Assembly (NCBI GenBank): GCA_030998015.1
Contig: JARWMV010000243.1
Location: forward strand, 868,001-932,000
Reading direction: 5' to 3'
DNA length: 64,000 bases
Origin: Ceratorhiza oryzae-sativae
Lineage: Eukaryota > Basidiomycota > Agaricomycetes > Cantharellales > Ceratobasidiaceae
In this document: piece after piece, positions 12,559 through 22,180 of the stretch
How positions within the stretch are numbered: the stretch's first letter is position 1
Layout: each line of letters opens with the position of its first letter
Notes under the pieces: generated by a model
Databases searched by the model: none
Seen by the model: the letters and a program-made list of their open reading frames with translations, nothing else
Told to the model about the DNA's origin: nothing
Position numbers and translations under genes: made by a program

Positions 12559-15197
12559 CTAGTAAAGACGGATAGCATCAATGACGATGTTTGGGGACCT
12601 ACACCGAGAATTAGAAAATGCCCCTCAGGTATCGTCAAGTGCTCACAAATATAGATCTCCTGAGGAACCGGAGATCACGTTGATTGTCATGACGTTTACA
12701 GCCGATGAAATTAAAACTCCCGAAGCTAAAGGTCGGGTTAGTCTAGCGCTTCCATTCTGAATAGTTTGACGTACGAATGTTAACAGTATAACGAGTATTC
12801 TATACATGAGGGTTAGCTTAAACGATACTCTTTACTTTGATCATGTGCATTTGCTCACATTTCCGCGCCAAGTACCTAGGGGGATAGCAATAAGCATGCT
12901 GAAGTCGGCGTGTAACAAGGCAGCACTTACCACGAGTGATACCGCGGCTGTTAGGCTGAGAGGGCGCTGGGGGAGCTGGGCCACTCCATCCGTTGATAAC
13001 GACTTGAGGGCGACCACCTATAAGATATTTATGGTGAGCAAGATGACTGATATTAATACAAATCGGACATACCAGAAAAAGCCAAGGTGACCCCAATCTC
13101 GAGGGTACGAGCTCCAATCTGGGAGCTAGAGAGGCCAAATCGAACGGTAGCAGGTCCGATGGCCTTGAAGATTGCCATCGGGAAGTAGCCGATATCCTGC
13201 TGACCGACAGTAAACGTACGAAGCCAGTCATGCATCCTATGCGTCCAGTCAACAAGAGCATAGATACGCATCCATATATCCACACCTTTTATCTGAGGGG
13301 CTGAAAAACAGAATCGGATTAAAAGCATTGGTATTGAATCCGTGCTTGTAGTACTTACTGCATGGTCTCAATCATACTTCCGGCGCAATCATCATTATAT
13401 AACCGAATTTAACACTATAAGGCACTCACTCGGCGTTCAGGAAACCGCGAGGCGTTCCATCAAATTCTCCAATCTGCCAAATTGTTGTTGGATTCGCCTC
13501 AGCAGAGTTGATGTTGGCAGTGATAGTAGAGCCGGCGGTGATCGTGATTGAGGAAGTAGCGACAGCAAGCTCGCTTTTGTACACTATACCGTCGGTTAAT
13601 TGTATTCACTCAAATAAAATGTGAAGACCCACTGGTCATAGTATAAGTGCCGGGCTTCATCGCAGGAGAGTAGTAGTTGCCGTCCGACTGGGCACGGGCC
13701 CTATTATAAACGTTAATATCGGCCTCCACCGCAAGAGTTGCCCACACACCAGTACTGGGCATTGGAATTAGACCACGCAACCACGACCAAGTTGGCAAAT
13801 GCGGATGGAACACCAGAAGCCTTGCCCCTTGCATAACCGCGACTCGAAGTAGGAACCCACCCACTCACACCCAAACCATCCCAGAATGCCAAGTCTGAAT
13901 TCCTAGGTCAATATACAGGCTAGGATGGGAGAGTCCCGCTTACTAATGTCAGCCGAAGGCGCGGCGCCCGTTGTAAACTGAAGAAGATACGGGCCATGTA
14001 AACCCATGCGGTAAGATTCAGTTTGAGTGTGCCCCGAATTCATGTAGAAATAGAGTTCGTTTTGGCCACCTACACAGTTCAAATGTTAGGGTAGATTAAT
14101 GTTAAGGTCATATCCGCTTACCATTCTGGTTATCGATGCTTTGAAGATCACAAAGGTTAAGCTATACAATTGAAGATACTAGTCCTCTACAAACTTACTC
14201 GCTAGGTAGATGTTACTCGACTGGATCTTCTAATTCAATACACACTCACCGGAAGAATGGCCCTCCAGATGACGACTCGTATCCGGTGCCAGGAATGACC
14301 ACATATACACCAATATTGGGACCAGTGACCTGACGGAGCATGCTTAGGCTTGGATGGCAATACCATACAAAATCCAAGACTTACTCCGTGAACCTTGTCG
14401 TCGATGAATTGTCTCGAAGAATAAACTACAGAATAATTTATTTCGCTAAGGATACTCGTTATATAACTTAGAGCTCACTTGCATTTGGAGCGGCTTTGCC
14501 CGCTAACAAGGTAGACATCACTACCTTCAATAGCGCCAGAGGTTCCAGAAATCCAGGAAGCTGTGGGGCCGTTTGGAACGGTAGCGGCGTTAAGGCGAGC
14601 AATAAAGCGCAGTTCGCCAACGCTCGGTTCAGCAGTAATGCTATAGCGATATCAATTCACTTGCGTCTCAGCTGCAAGCAGACGAATTTACTATGTAGCC
14701 ATATGAATGCCAGGATTCTTGTACTGAGCGACATAGTATCTGCACGAGCAAATTCAGCACTTGCGTATAAACCCAAAACAATAGCCGTACTGAGTCAAGG
14801 TACTAGTAGCGCAAGCAATTTTGATGTAATTGCCACTGTTGCCGGTTCGGGTCCATGTGCAAGGAGCTCCAATGCCAGATCCCTGTCTCGCCATGTAAAT
14901 TAACGGCGACGAAGCTGTACTTGCTGCAACCCTTACAATATGGCTGCGCTTGGTTTGGTCCTGAGCTTCGATGCCGTTGTATTTCATAGAAGTAATATCG
15001 CCACTATTCTTATTAACTGGTATCGCGATCAGCGAGAGGCATCAACACCCTCAAATGCAAGTTTCACCGGTAAAAATGAGTCCCCCTGCAGTATCAACAA
15101 TGAGAGAATCGCCAGAGGTGGTGACGCCAAATCCTGCAAGCGATGGCGCTACAAGGCCGCTCAGGACAAGTGCAAGCGAGAAAAGTGAAAAAAGCAT
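12559..15197 (-). CDS. Rhamnogalacturonan lyase, polysaccharide lyase family 4
   Basis: The start at 15197-15195 gives [20 protein letters not shown] and a signal cleavage site before [15 protein letters not shown]. An intron follows, then [20 protein letters not shown]. Central exons carry CATSTLTQY and similar PL4 blocks. The C-terminal domain contains [47 protein letters not shown] and [12 protein letters not shown]. Short exons TWRGN and NTRYTVNI follow, then [13 protein letters not shown] and finally IVIDAIRLY with a stop at 12561-12559. The family cleaves rhamnosyl-galacturonosyl bonds in pectin by beta-elimination. Many introns (more than ten) are needed, and the middle exons were read only in outline. 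The gene is tail-to-tail with the CE16 esterase, suggesting shared use on plant cell walls. Confidence 0.87.
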
Positions 15198-15624
15198 AGC
15201 CGATTAGGTTGCCTATGTGAGGGTGCAGCGACAAGTTTGACGTGCCAGGTCCTTTAAATATCAAAACACCGGCCGGCCGGGGATCCTGCATCTAGTTCCA
15301 TTCCAATCGGCGGTTGGGAAGCTCTGAGCAAACCTGGTACAATTCCCATCTCCATGGGGAGGACACTCGTAATCGTAGTTTCCGCTCAGCATGATCTTCC
15401 GCCATCGGTGTGTTTGCAACACAAGGAGATGTTGGATACCACATGGCCTCTCATGAGAGGGGTTCGTGCCAAGCGAATAAGCCGAGAACGAACAAAGCCA
15501 TATGGTGCAACTCGGCTGGCAGAATTAACCGTGCAGGCCCGACAATTGGCCTCTGCTTCTATTCCATCCATAAGAGGCTAATTAATATAGCAAAAATGAT
15601 TTCCTTAGCACCATATGGGATATA
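15198..15624. other. PL4 promoter region up to the Tc1 element
   Basis: This 427-bp stretch is upstream of the PL4 gene and ends at the TA target site of the Tc1 element. No gene is supported; the overlapping small frames on both strands lack motifs. The PL4 promoter may therefore have been cut off from more distal sequence by the transposon. Confidence 0.45.
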
Positions 15625-15843
15625 CACTGCCACGCAAAATGATTGACCCACGTGATGAAAAATCGATATTCTCAGACTGCGTATTTAACAACGGCGATTT
15701 ATGTACATACGAGAGTGCGAGTACAACTTGAACCACTTGAAAGTACGAGCGCAGAAATAAACAGAAAAATCGATAAGTGGAGTGTGGAGAAATAAAGGGT
15801 AAGAGTTCGGCGCTGGGTCAATCATTTTGCATGATGTAAGCAA
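15625..15843 (+). repeat. Left terminal inverted repeat of the Tc1 element
   Basis: It pairs with 16993-17211 in reverse complement over the full 219 bp. It keeps about 13 CpG dinucleotides, 11 of which are TpG or CpA in the right arm. Confidence 0.9.
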
Positions 15844-15898
15844 CCAAGACTTCACCCTCGCCAGGCATGGTAGCAATACTCACTTGGCTCAAGTTGTC

Positions 15899-16921
15899 CT
15901 AGTATTTAGTGTTCCCTCCTTTTGCCTTTACAAGTGCTGATACTCGGCAAGGCATTGATCTATAGAGCTTCTGGATGTAACTCGTGGGTATCTTCTTCCA
16001 CTCCCTCTTCAGCGCCTCAGCCATTTCAGTGCGATTTGTAGGAAGCGGCGACGTAGCTCGAACGGCAGCATCAAGGTATGCCCATAAGTGCTCGATTGGA
16101 TTCATATCTGGGCTGCTGGCGGGCCAGGGAAGAACTTTCACACAACGATCAAGCAACCATTTCTTGGTCAACCAAGCAGTATGCTTTGGATCGTTGTCGT
16201 GCTGAAAGATAACAGAAGATGGGCGAGTGCAGGATTTGATCAGGGGACAGAGGAACTCGGTGGACAGTATTTCAGTGTATTTGACGGCAGTCAACATGCC
16301 ATCAATAACATGCAGTTGCCCAACACCACTTGCAGTTATGTACCCCCATACCATGACATGGCCACCGCCATGTTTGACCACCAGTTTTACATGCTCTGGC
16401 TTTGTGGGGGCTCCAGCCTTCTTGTAATATATATCTGGGCCTCCAGCACCAAAAACAAAGAATTTGGACTCATCAGAAAATATCACCTGAGCCCAATCTA
16501 TTTCGTCCCATGCTAAATGGTCTCACCCCCATTGTAAATGGCAACAGCGCTTCTTCTGATCAAGTAACAGTTGTCGACGTCAACAGTAAACACAAAATCC
16601 AAGCTCTATCAGTCGCTGTCTGACTGTATCAACACTAAGATTGGGGAAATAGTTGCATTGCAGCTCTGCAGCTGTTTTAACAACCCCACAAGAGATCAAC
16701 AATGCAGCCCATCAACCTGATGATTCATCCATTTTACATGGTTGACCAGTAGAATGCCCAATAGTAAATATATTGTCACCACAAAGATAACTAGACCAGA
16801 TACACCCAACAGTTCTGTAGCCTATGGGTGCCAACCTGCTGGCTACATCTCGGTTGGTAAGACCCTTTTGTTTGAGATGAACAATATATGCATGTTTTGA
16901 GGGAGAAATAGCAGCCACCAT
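15899..16921 (-). pseudogene. Tc1 transposase, N-terminal half decayed
   Basis: The C-terminal half is open (16486 to 15899) with clear DDE signatures: VIFSDESKF (first Asp), FQHDNDPKHTA (second Asp) and SPDMNPIEHLWAYLD (the catalytic Glu of a D34E-like arrangement). The N-terminus lies to the right: MVAAISPSKHAYIVHLKQKG at 16921 and on, with a helix-turn-helix like LTNRDVASRL. Between them the frame is broken: upstream of IDWAQVIFSDE there is an in-frame TGA next to DHLAWDEID, where an Arg CGA would fit, and a frame change is needed around 16550-16720. The enzyme would cut and paste the element, but this copy cannot make a full-length protein. Confidence 0.85.
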
Positions 16922-16992
16922 GCTGTGGAAAAACTGAAGAAATATGTGCTGGTGAGTGGTGAGGAGTTGAGGAGAGAGTTAGGGGTTGGATT

Positions 16993-17211
16993 TTGCTTAC
17001 ATCATGCAAAATGATTGACCCAGCACCGAACTCTTACCCTTTATTTCTCCACACTCCACTTATTGATTTTTCTGTTTATTTCTGTGCCCATACTTTCAAG
17101 TGGTTCAAATTGTATTTGCACTCTCATATGTACATAAATCACCGTTGTTAAATACACAGCCTGAGAATATTGATTTTTCATCATGTGGGTCAATCATTTT
17201 GTGTGGCAGTG
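16993..17211 (-). repeat. Right terminal inverted repeat of the Tc1 element
   Basis: It is the inverted copy of 15625-15843. Nearly all CpG sites of the left arm are TpG or CpA here, which marks this arm as the decayed one. Confidence 0.9.
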
Positions 17212-17213
17212 TA

Positions 17214-17854
17214 TAGCTGTCACAATCCCCACTGGTGTAACCATCCCAAATATCAGGCTCCAAATGAGTTGTTAATATCTGAACTGGTTGCAACGTCATA
17301 CCCAAATGCTTAATATCTCTAGAAGTCCACCAATCCCCCTTGCCAAGATAATGATGCTTCTCCCAAGACTCTGTTAGGCAATTGAGATGCAACAGTGCTA
17401 AAATAATCGAGAAAGATGACATGACAAAGCAAGAATCGAGGCACAAGGGTGCTGCATGCACTCAAGGCCAGTTGCTCTAGAATTTCCAGATGTTTGGTGG
17501 GCTGAATGTCGTGACCCTCTGGAGGCTCCCTTGTGGAGCACTTAAGTAGTGGCTGCGTTGACGGTTTGGTGCTATGCAGTATGTATTGAGTGTTCTAGTT
17601 ACAGTGTTTGCTATGGTCTATGGTGGTTGACGAGATAAAGCAAGCTGAGGCATCCAGTCTTGCTTTATCCTCCTTATATATACCTGTGGCTGCGGTGGCT
17701 GCGGATGTATTATCTAAGCACACTCTGCAGTAGGTGTAGGTTATGTACAGTACTATGGGTTAGGTAATTGTTTGTCTTAAGTTTGTGCAGCTCCGAATCT
17801 TATAGAGCCACGCAAGGTCCGAGGGTCATGTGACCTTTTTGGACTTAAGCACCC
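17214..17854. other. Non-coding interval between the Tc1 element and the repeat array
   Basis: The minus strand from about 17461 to 17214 reads as one open stretch (for example LGKGDWWTSRDIKHLGMTLQ) that runs into the Tc1 insertion point and does not obviously resume on the other side. It may be a fragment of an older element or gene; I do not recognise it. A TATATATA-like motif lies at about 17675-17683. Otherwise nothing is supported. Confidence 0.35.
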
Positions 17855-18296
17855 GGCGCTTAATCGCTGAATAAGCGCCGAGGTCACGTGACAACTCGCT
17901 CCTCGCTCCAGGTAACATGGGAGAGAAACGCTGGAGCAAGTTCAGGGTAACCACTGGTGCTTAATCATTGGTAAGCGCCAAGATCACGTGACAACTCGCT
18001 CCTCGCTCCAGGTAACATGGGAGAGAAACGCTGGAGCGAGTTCAGGGTAACCACTGGCACTTAATCATTGGTAAGCACCAAGATCACGTGACAACTCGCT
18101 CCTTGCTCCAGGTAACATGGGAGAGAAACACTGGAGCGAGTTCAGGGTAACCACTGGCGCTTATTCGTTGGGTAAGCGCCAAGATCACGTGACAACTCGC
18201 TCCTCGCTCCAGGTAACATGGGAGAGAAACGCTGGAGCAAGTTCAGGGTAACCACCGGCGCTTATTCGTTAGGTAAGCGCCGAGATCACGTGATCC
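17855..18296 (+). repeat. Tandem array of a 100-101-bp unit (four full copies plus a partial fifth) with palindromes and CACGTG boxes
   Basis: Units start at about 17855, 17956, 18056, 18156 and 18257. Each begins with an imperfect palindrome such as GGCGCTTA...TAAGCGCC, then a TCACGTGA site, then CAACTCGCTCC and an inverted pair GCTCCA...TGGAGC about 20 bp apart, ending TTCAGGGTAACCAC. The last copy stops just after TCACGTGA. A degraded relative of the CACGTG site (TCATGTGA) lies at about 17825. Units differ mainly by C/T and G/A changes. Unlike their surroundings they keep many CpGs. The array lies about 240 bp upstream of the inferred LINE 5' end. Confidence 0.92.
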
Positions 18297-18517
18297 TGTT
18301 TATGGTTTGTTCCGCTTCAGGAAAAATGCCATAAATCTGTACAAAATTTGGTTGTTAGGTTATGTCTGCTAGGCGGGTCATAACACTGAAGTTGTGGACA
18401 ATGATCCAGTGATCGTTTTATATCATATGCAGACATCTACATTCATCGAAGACGTACCACCCAAGATGCACAGGAATTGGGCTGTACACTGATTGTGATT
18501 GTCAAGCAAGAGCAATC
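18297..18517. other. Short unassigned sequence before the LINE
   Basis: This is the remaining host or older-element sequence between the repeat array and the left target-site duplication. No coding signal is seen. If the duplication is real, this sequence was once continuous with 26253 onward. Confidence 0.4.
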
Positions 18518-18533
18518 ATCCACAGTCACATGG
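18518..18533 (+). repeat. Left target-site duplication of the LINE (16 bp)
   Basis: ATCCACAGTCACATGG here matches ATCCACAGTCACGTGG at 26237-26252, with one A/G difference at a CpG. The right copy directly follows the A-rich tail, as expected for target-primed reverse transcription. Confidence 0.7.
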
Positions 18534-20880
18534 CATGTGACAACAACTTCCACCATGACCACTCTGGACAAACCATCTGGTGTCCAAAGAGGCCATAGTT
18601 CTCATCCCAAAGACCTGTCTACTGCTCCTTATGATATCAAATCTGACTCTTGCGTTGTCACTCATGCTTGCTCTTTGTCAATCTCCTCTAATGAAACTAA
18701 CTGGGATTCTCAGGCCCATCGCCACCAGTTGACCTCACTCTTGCATAACCCAGCCAACCTCCCCAACAGCACTCTTGGGAATGTCTCTACAGAACTGCCC
18801 ACTGGCAACGAAAACTCTCTCAGAATCTCTAGCCAACATATGTGTACTTCCTCTGCCTCCCTGTGCAACTGCATGCCACAACAAACCCCTATTGTACTTC
18901 CTCCCAGCGCTCTGGCCTCACCTATTTTAGCCATTAGTTCTGGTTGGGGCAACAAGGTCTTCCTGGAATATACACTAGGCACTGACTTCCAAGCAATCAT
19001 GAACAACCGTTTCAAGGTAGACTGGAAAACAATAAATGACAGTGACTCACACCCTCCAGCAGCTGGCCAATTTATCAACAGAATGTTTGAGAGTCTATCC
19101 AATGCTGTCTCCCCTTACATGGATGACAAAACATTGCCTGTTGATGCTGATCTAACAGAGATCATCTCTTCCACAGAGATATTCCTTACCAAAGCCAAAG
19201 AGTGGCAGTGCTCCTGAACAACCCTTGCATACCCCCATGACTCCCACATGTCTGATTCCATGCCTGGCCTCCAGGATTCCATCCACAACCTGGCCAACGA
19301 GCCATCCATAAGTCATGTAAATAGTATACTTACTGGTGGCTTGGATTTCAAAAAATTTGTAGTGAAATCACTCAAAGACATGAATGACCAGATGTTCAGG
19401 ATTGAAAACCCCTCTCAGAATGGTAAGGGAAAAGGGAAAGAAATACATCCTTTGACAGAACCACATCCCCTTGTGCTGTGAGGCCCCCATGAATCCCATC
19501 AAGCTTCCCCAGAAGCCCCAACAGCCCCAACTAGCCAGCTGGAAAGCTGGTCCTGTGTGATGCATTCATCAAATTCAGTGCCCATTGTCCCAACTAGGCA
19601 GAAGCCAGCTCTGAAATCCCATCCTAATTCCAAAGCTAATGAGGTTCACCTTGTCATAAACTTTAACAGTACAGGTCCAGTAGTGTCCAAGAGATGTCCT
19701 CCCATGGCGATAAAACAAACTCTGGATCGGATACTTCTGAAACACTCGAAGACAAGCAAAAGCATCTTGCTATATGCACAGTGGAACTCACATGGCAACC
19801 TGATCCTTGCTTTTAGCCCAATCACTGACATCAACACTATCTTCAAAATCAAAGAAGACATATGCAGATCTCTTCGCATTACTGAAGATTGCACCTTCCT
19901 ATGTGACATTGCATGGTTGAAGGTCATGTATATGGCTGTGCCCACAGGCCTATCTCCCTCAGGCTCCAGAACTGTACATTCCAAATGCACTCTCAAAGCT
20001 GAACTAATCGCCAATAACACTCACATCTCTGAGCTGCATATCATGCAAAACCCTTGATGGGTCATGCAACCCACCAAACTTCAAGAGTCTGGGAGATTGA
20101 CCTCCTCTGTCAGCTTCATGTTTGAGGATCCAGATGGATCCATTGTTCAGTCACTCACACACATGCATACCTATTGTTATGGATCACTAACATTTTTCTA
20201 TTATTTTAGTCTGCTCTGTCAACCTCAAGCAAAGCCTCCATAATTTTTCTTGAAATTAAATGAATTTGTATGCATCTGAAATTGTACTATTTGTGTTCCA
20301 TTAAATAGTACAAAATCTCCTCTTTCCAACGCATATTTTATCATGATTTTATCTTAAGAACTCAGAGAGATATAGAGGTTGCGATATTTCCTCTTATCAG
20401 GAGATATTGATTACAACATCGCACTGCTCATATCTCGGCAACCGCTTACTCTATTAGAGCGATCTTATGCTCTATCGATAGCTAATCTTCGGCAGTATCT
20501 GCTGCCCGAAGATCGTCGCGATCCACCGGATCCTCGCGCCGGAATGGCCCGAAGATCATTAGAATCTTAATGGACCATCAATCTAGATCTAATGACTCCA
20601 GTGAGTCAGGAGAGCCTTCCAAATTGATCCAGAAGCTTCTCTGACTCACTTTATGACTCACTGAGATGTAGCCTCCATTCATTACATGTATATACTATGA
20701 TAATATGATCTACAAGCCAATAGCAGGTCTCAGATGCATCAATGCCTTTGATCCACACCCTGTCTTTACTCTCTTATCCTATACTGGGCTAGGGTGTACC
20801 CCAAGTATAGCAGTACCCTCTTTTGATGATCTCACTGGCATGCATGCATCTATTTGGCTCTGGAATGCCCTCCTCAGGGC

Positions 20881-20888
20881 ATAAAAGG
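20881..20888 (+). promoter_or_regulatory. TATA-like box inside the LTR-like insertion
   Basis: ATAAAAGG lies about 130 bp before an AATAAA signal in the same insertion, as in an LTR promoter/R region. Confidence 0.4.
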
Positions 20889-21215
20889 ACCTCCTCTGAG
20901 GCCCTTCCAGACCACCTCCCCTCCTCTACTCAACCCAGACCAGTTATTGGTTTCTTTTCTCTTTCTATTTTTCTCTTGTCTGTGTGTGATTTCTTATATA
21001 ACTAGTACTGAGGAATAAAGTAGCATATTAGTTATATATTGTCTGATTCATTGTATCTTATATACAGAGTTATATAAGGATACAATATTGCTTGATTGAG
21101 CATGACATTAAGTACCAGCTATTAGAGGAAATCTAAGTACCTGTAGCTGAGGAAGTACACACATGAGGCAGCCCACCATCTATCCAATAAGCTATCACTT
21201 AAGTCTAGTATTAAG

Positions 21216-21411
21216 CTCAGCAAAAACCTGTGGGGGTAATGGTGTGTCATTAGGCATAAGGAGGGGTAATGAAAATGGGGGTGTAGTAATGGTGTCATTA
21301 TGCCAAATTACACTTGTGTAATGGGATAATGACAGATAATTATGTGTCATTTCATGGAATTACACCATTACTACACCCCCCTGTTTCATTACACCTCAAG
21401 TTTTTCCTGAG
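21216..21411. mobile_element. MITE-like palindromic element nested in the LTR-like insertion (196 bp)
   Basis: The left end reads CTCAGCAAAAACCTG then TGGGGGTAATG. The right end, in reverse complement, reads CTCAGGAAAAACTTG then AGGTGTAATG. Between them, further inverted runs occur (GGGGGTGTAGTAATGGTGT against ACACCATTACTACACCCCC), so the whole block can fold on itself. It encodes no protein. I could not define a clear target-site duplication. The structure fits a short non-autonomous DNA transposon. Confidence 0.6.
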
Positions 21412-22180
21412 AGATTAGTATCAGTTAGTCCAAGCAACTAGGGCTGAACTACATTTAAGATATCTAAGGGAACCTGACCATAGTAGTCTTGCTCTTTATA
21501 CCTATAAATTAGTCAGTTTACACTGTGAAAGATTAAGACTACCTTGAGTGTTACTTGATCACATTGCAACTACTTTGAGCCTTCTTACTCTAGTCTAAGA
21601 AGTATTGAGTACAATTAGTGTATACTAATGTATCTACATTTGCTTAAACTCTAGATATTCAAGTGTACCCTGACCCATAACACCTATGCCTTTGCATCAG
21701 TAATATATGGAAAGACATGGGTTGACAAGCCTGTCCTTTGCAAATGCACCAAGTGCTTTGCACTCATGCATACAGCAGACCACTGCAGGAAGAACCTTCA
21801 CTGTGACATCTGTGGGTGTGCCCACCCAACAATTGACCATTGAAAATACTGTGGCCCATGCAAGAAGTCCAGCACCACTGATCTGCTCTGCTCACACCCA
21901 CCTGTATGCGCTAACTGTAAAGGCCCACACTGAGCATCAACCCTCTCCTGCCCAGCTTGCACCAATTTATGTGTACCTGCAGCAATAATCCTGGCTAACC
22001 AAGTCAACCAAAACCAGCCTGATCAGACAGCTGTTCCCTTGACTATGGCTCCCACCCCCAGTACAAGACCTGCACAGACCTCCTCCACTGAGGACATCAA
22101 GATGATTCCTGAGCCCCAGGCTGCTCCTGAGGCCACAAACATCTCCCAATCCCCCATTGCACCCCAGAGCCCCATGACAA

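Larger units (their letters stand above)
15625..17211 (-). mobile_element. Tc1/mariner-type DNA transposon with 219-bp terminal inverted repeats
   Basis: The element begins CACTGCCACG and ends with the complementary GTGGCAGTG, and TA dinucleotides flank both ends (15623-15624 and 17212-17213), as Tc1/mariner target-site duplications should. The two ends are inverted copies over 219 bp, differing at about 15 positions, all transitions. A broken DDE transposase lies between them on the minus strand. Total length is 1587 bp, normal for a Tc1 family member. Confidence 0.9.
20175..21682. mobile_element. 1508-bp solo-LTR-like insertion inside LINE ORF1
   Basis: It starts TGTTATGGATCA and ends TGACCCATAACA, giving a 12-bp imperfect inverted terminus with TG...CA ends. 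A 5-bp direct repeat CCTAT flanks it at 20170-20174 and 21683-21687. Inside are a TATA-like ATAAAAGG at about 20881-20888, a pyrimidine-rich stretch downstream and an AATAAA at 21014-21019, the expected layout of an LTR (U3-R-U5). No protein is encoded. A non-autonomous TIR transposon with 5-bp duplication is the alternative. The ORF1 frame is exactly restored when the element and one CCTAT are removed, which supports the ends. Confidence 0.75.

Noticed and set aside
16088..16516. 142-codon plus-strand frame across the Tc1 element
   Set aside because: Antisense shadow of the transposase; the minus strand carries the DDE signatures.
17213..17461. Minus-strand open stretch ending at the Tc1 insertion, considered as a host gene broken by the transposon
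   Set aside because: No continuation could be found on the other side of the element and no domain is recognisable; kept only as an unassigned interval.
17855..18296. Regular repeats resembling a CRISPR array
   Set aside because: The whole 100-bp unit is repeated with no unique spacers, and the DNA is eukaryotic with introns.
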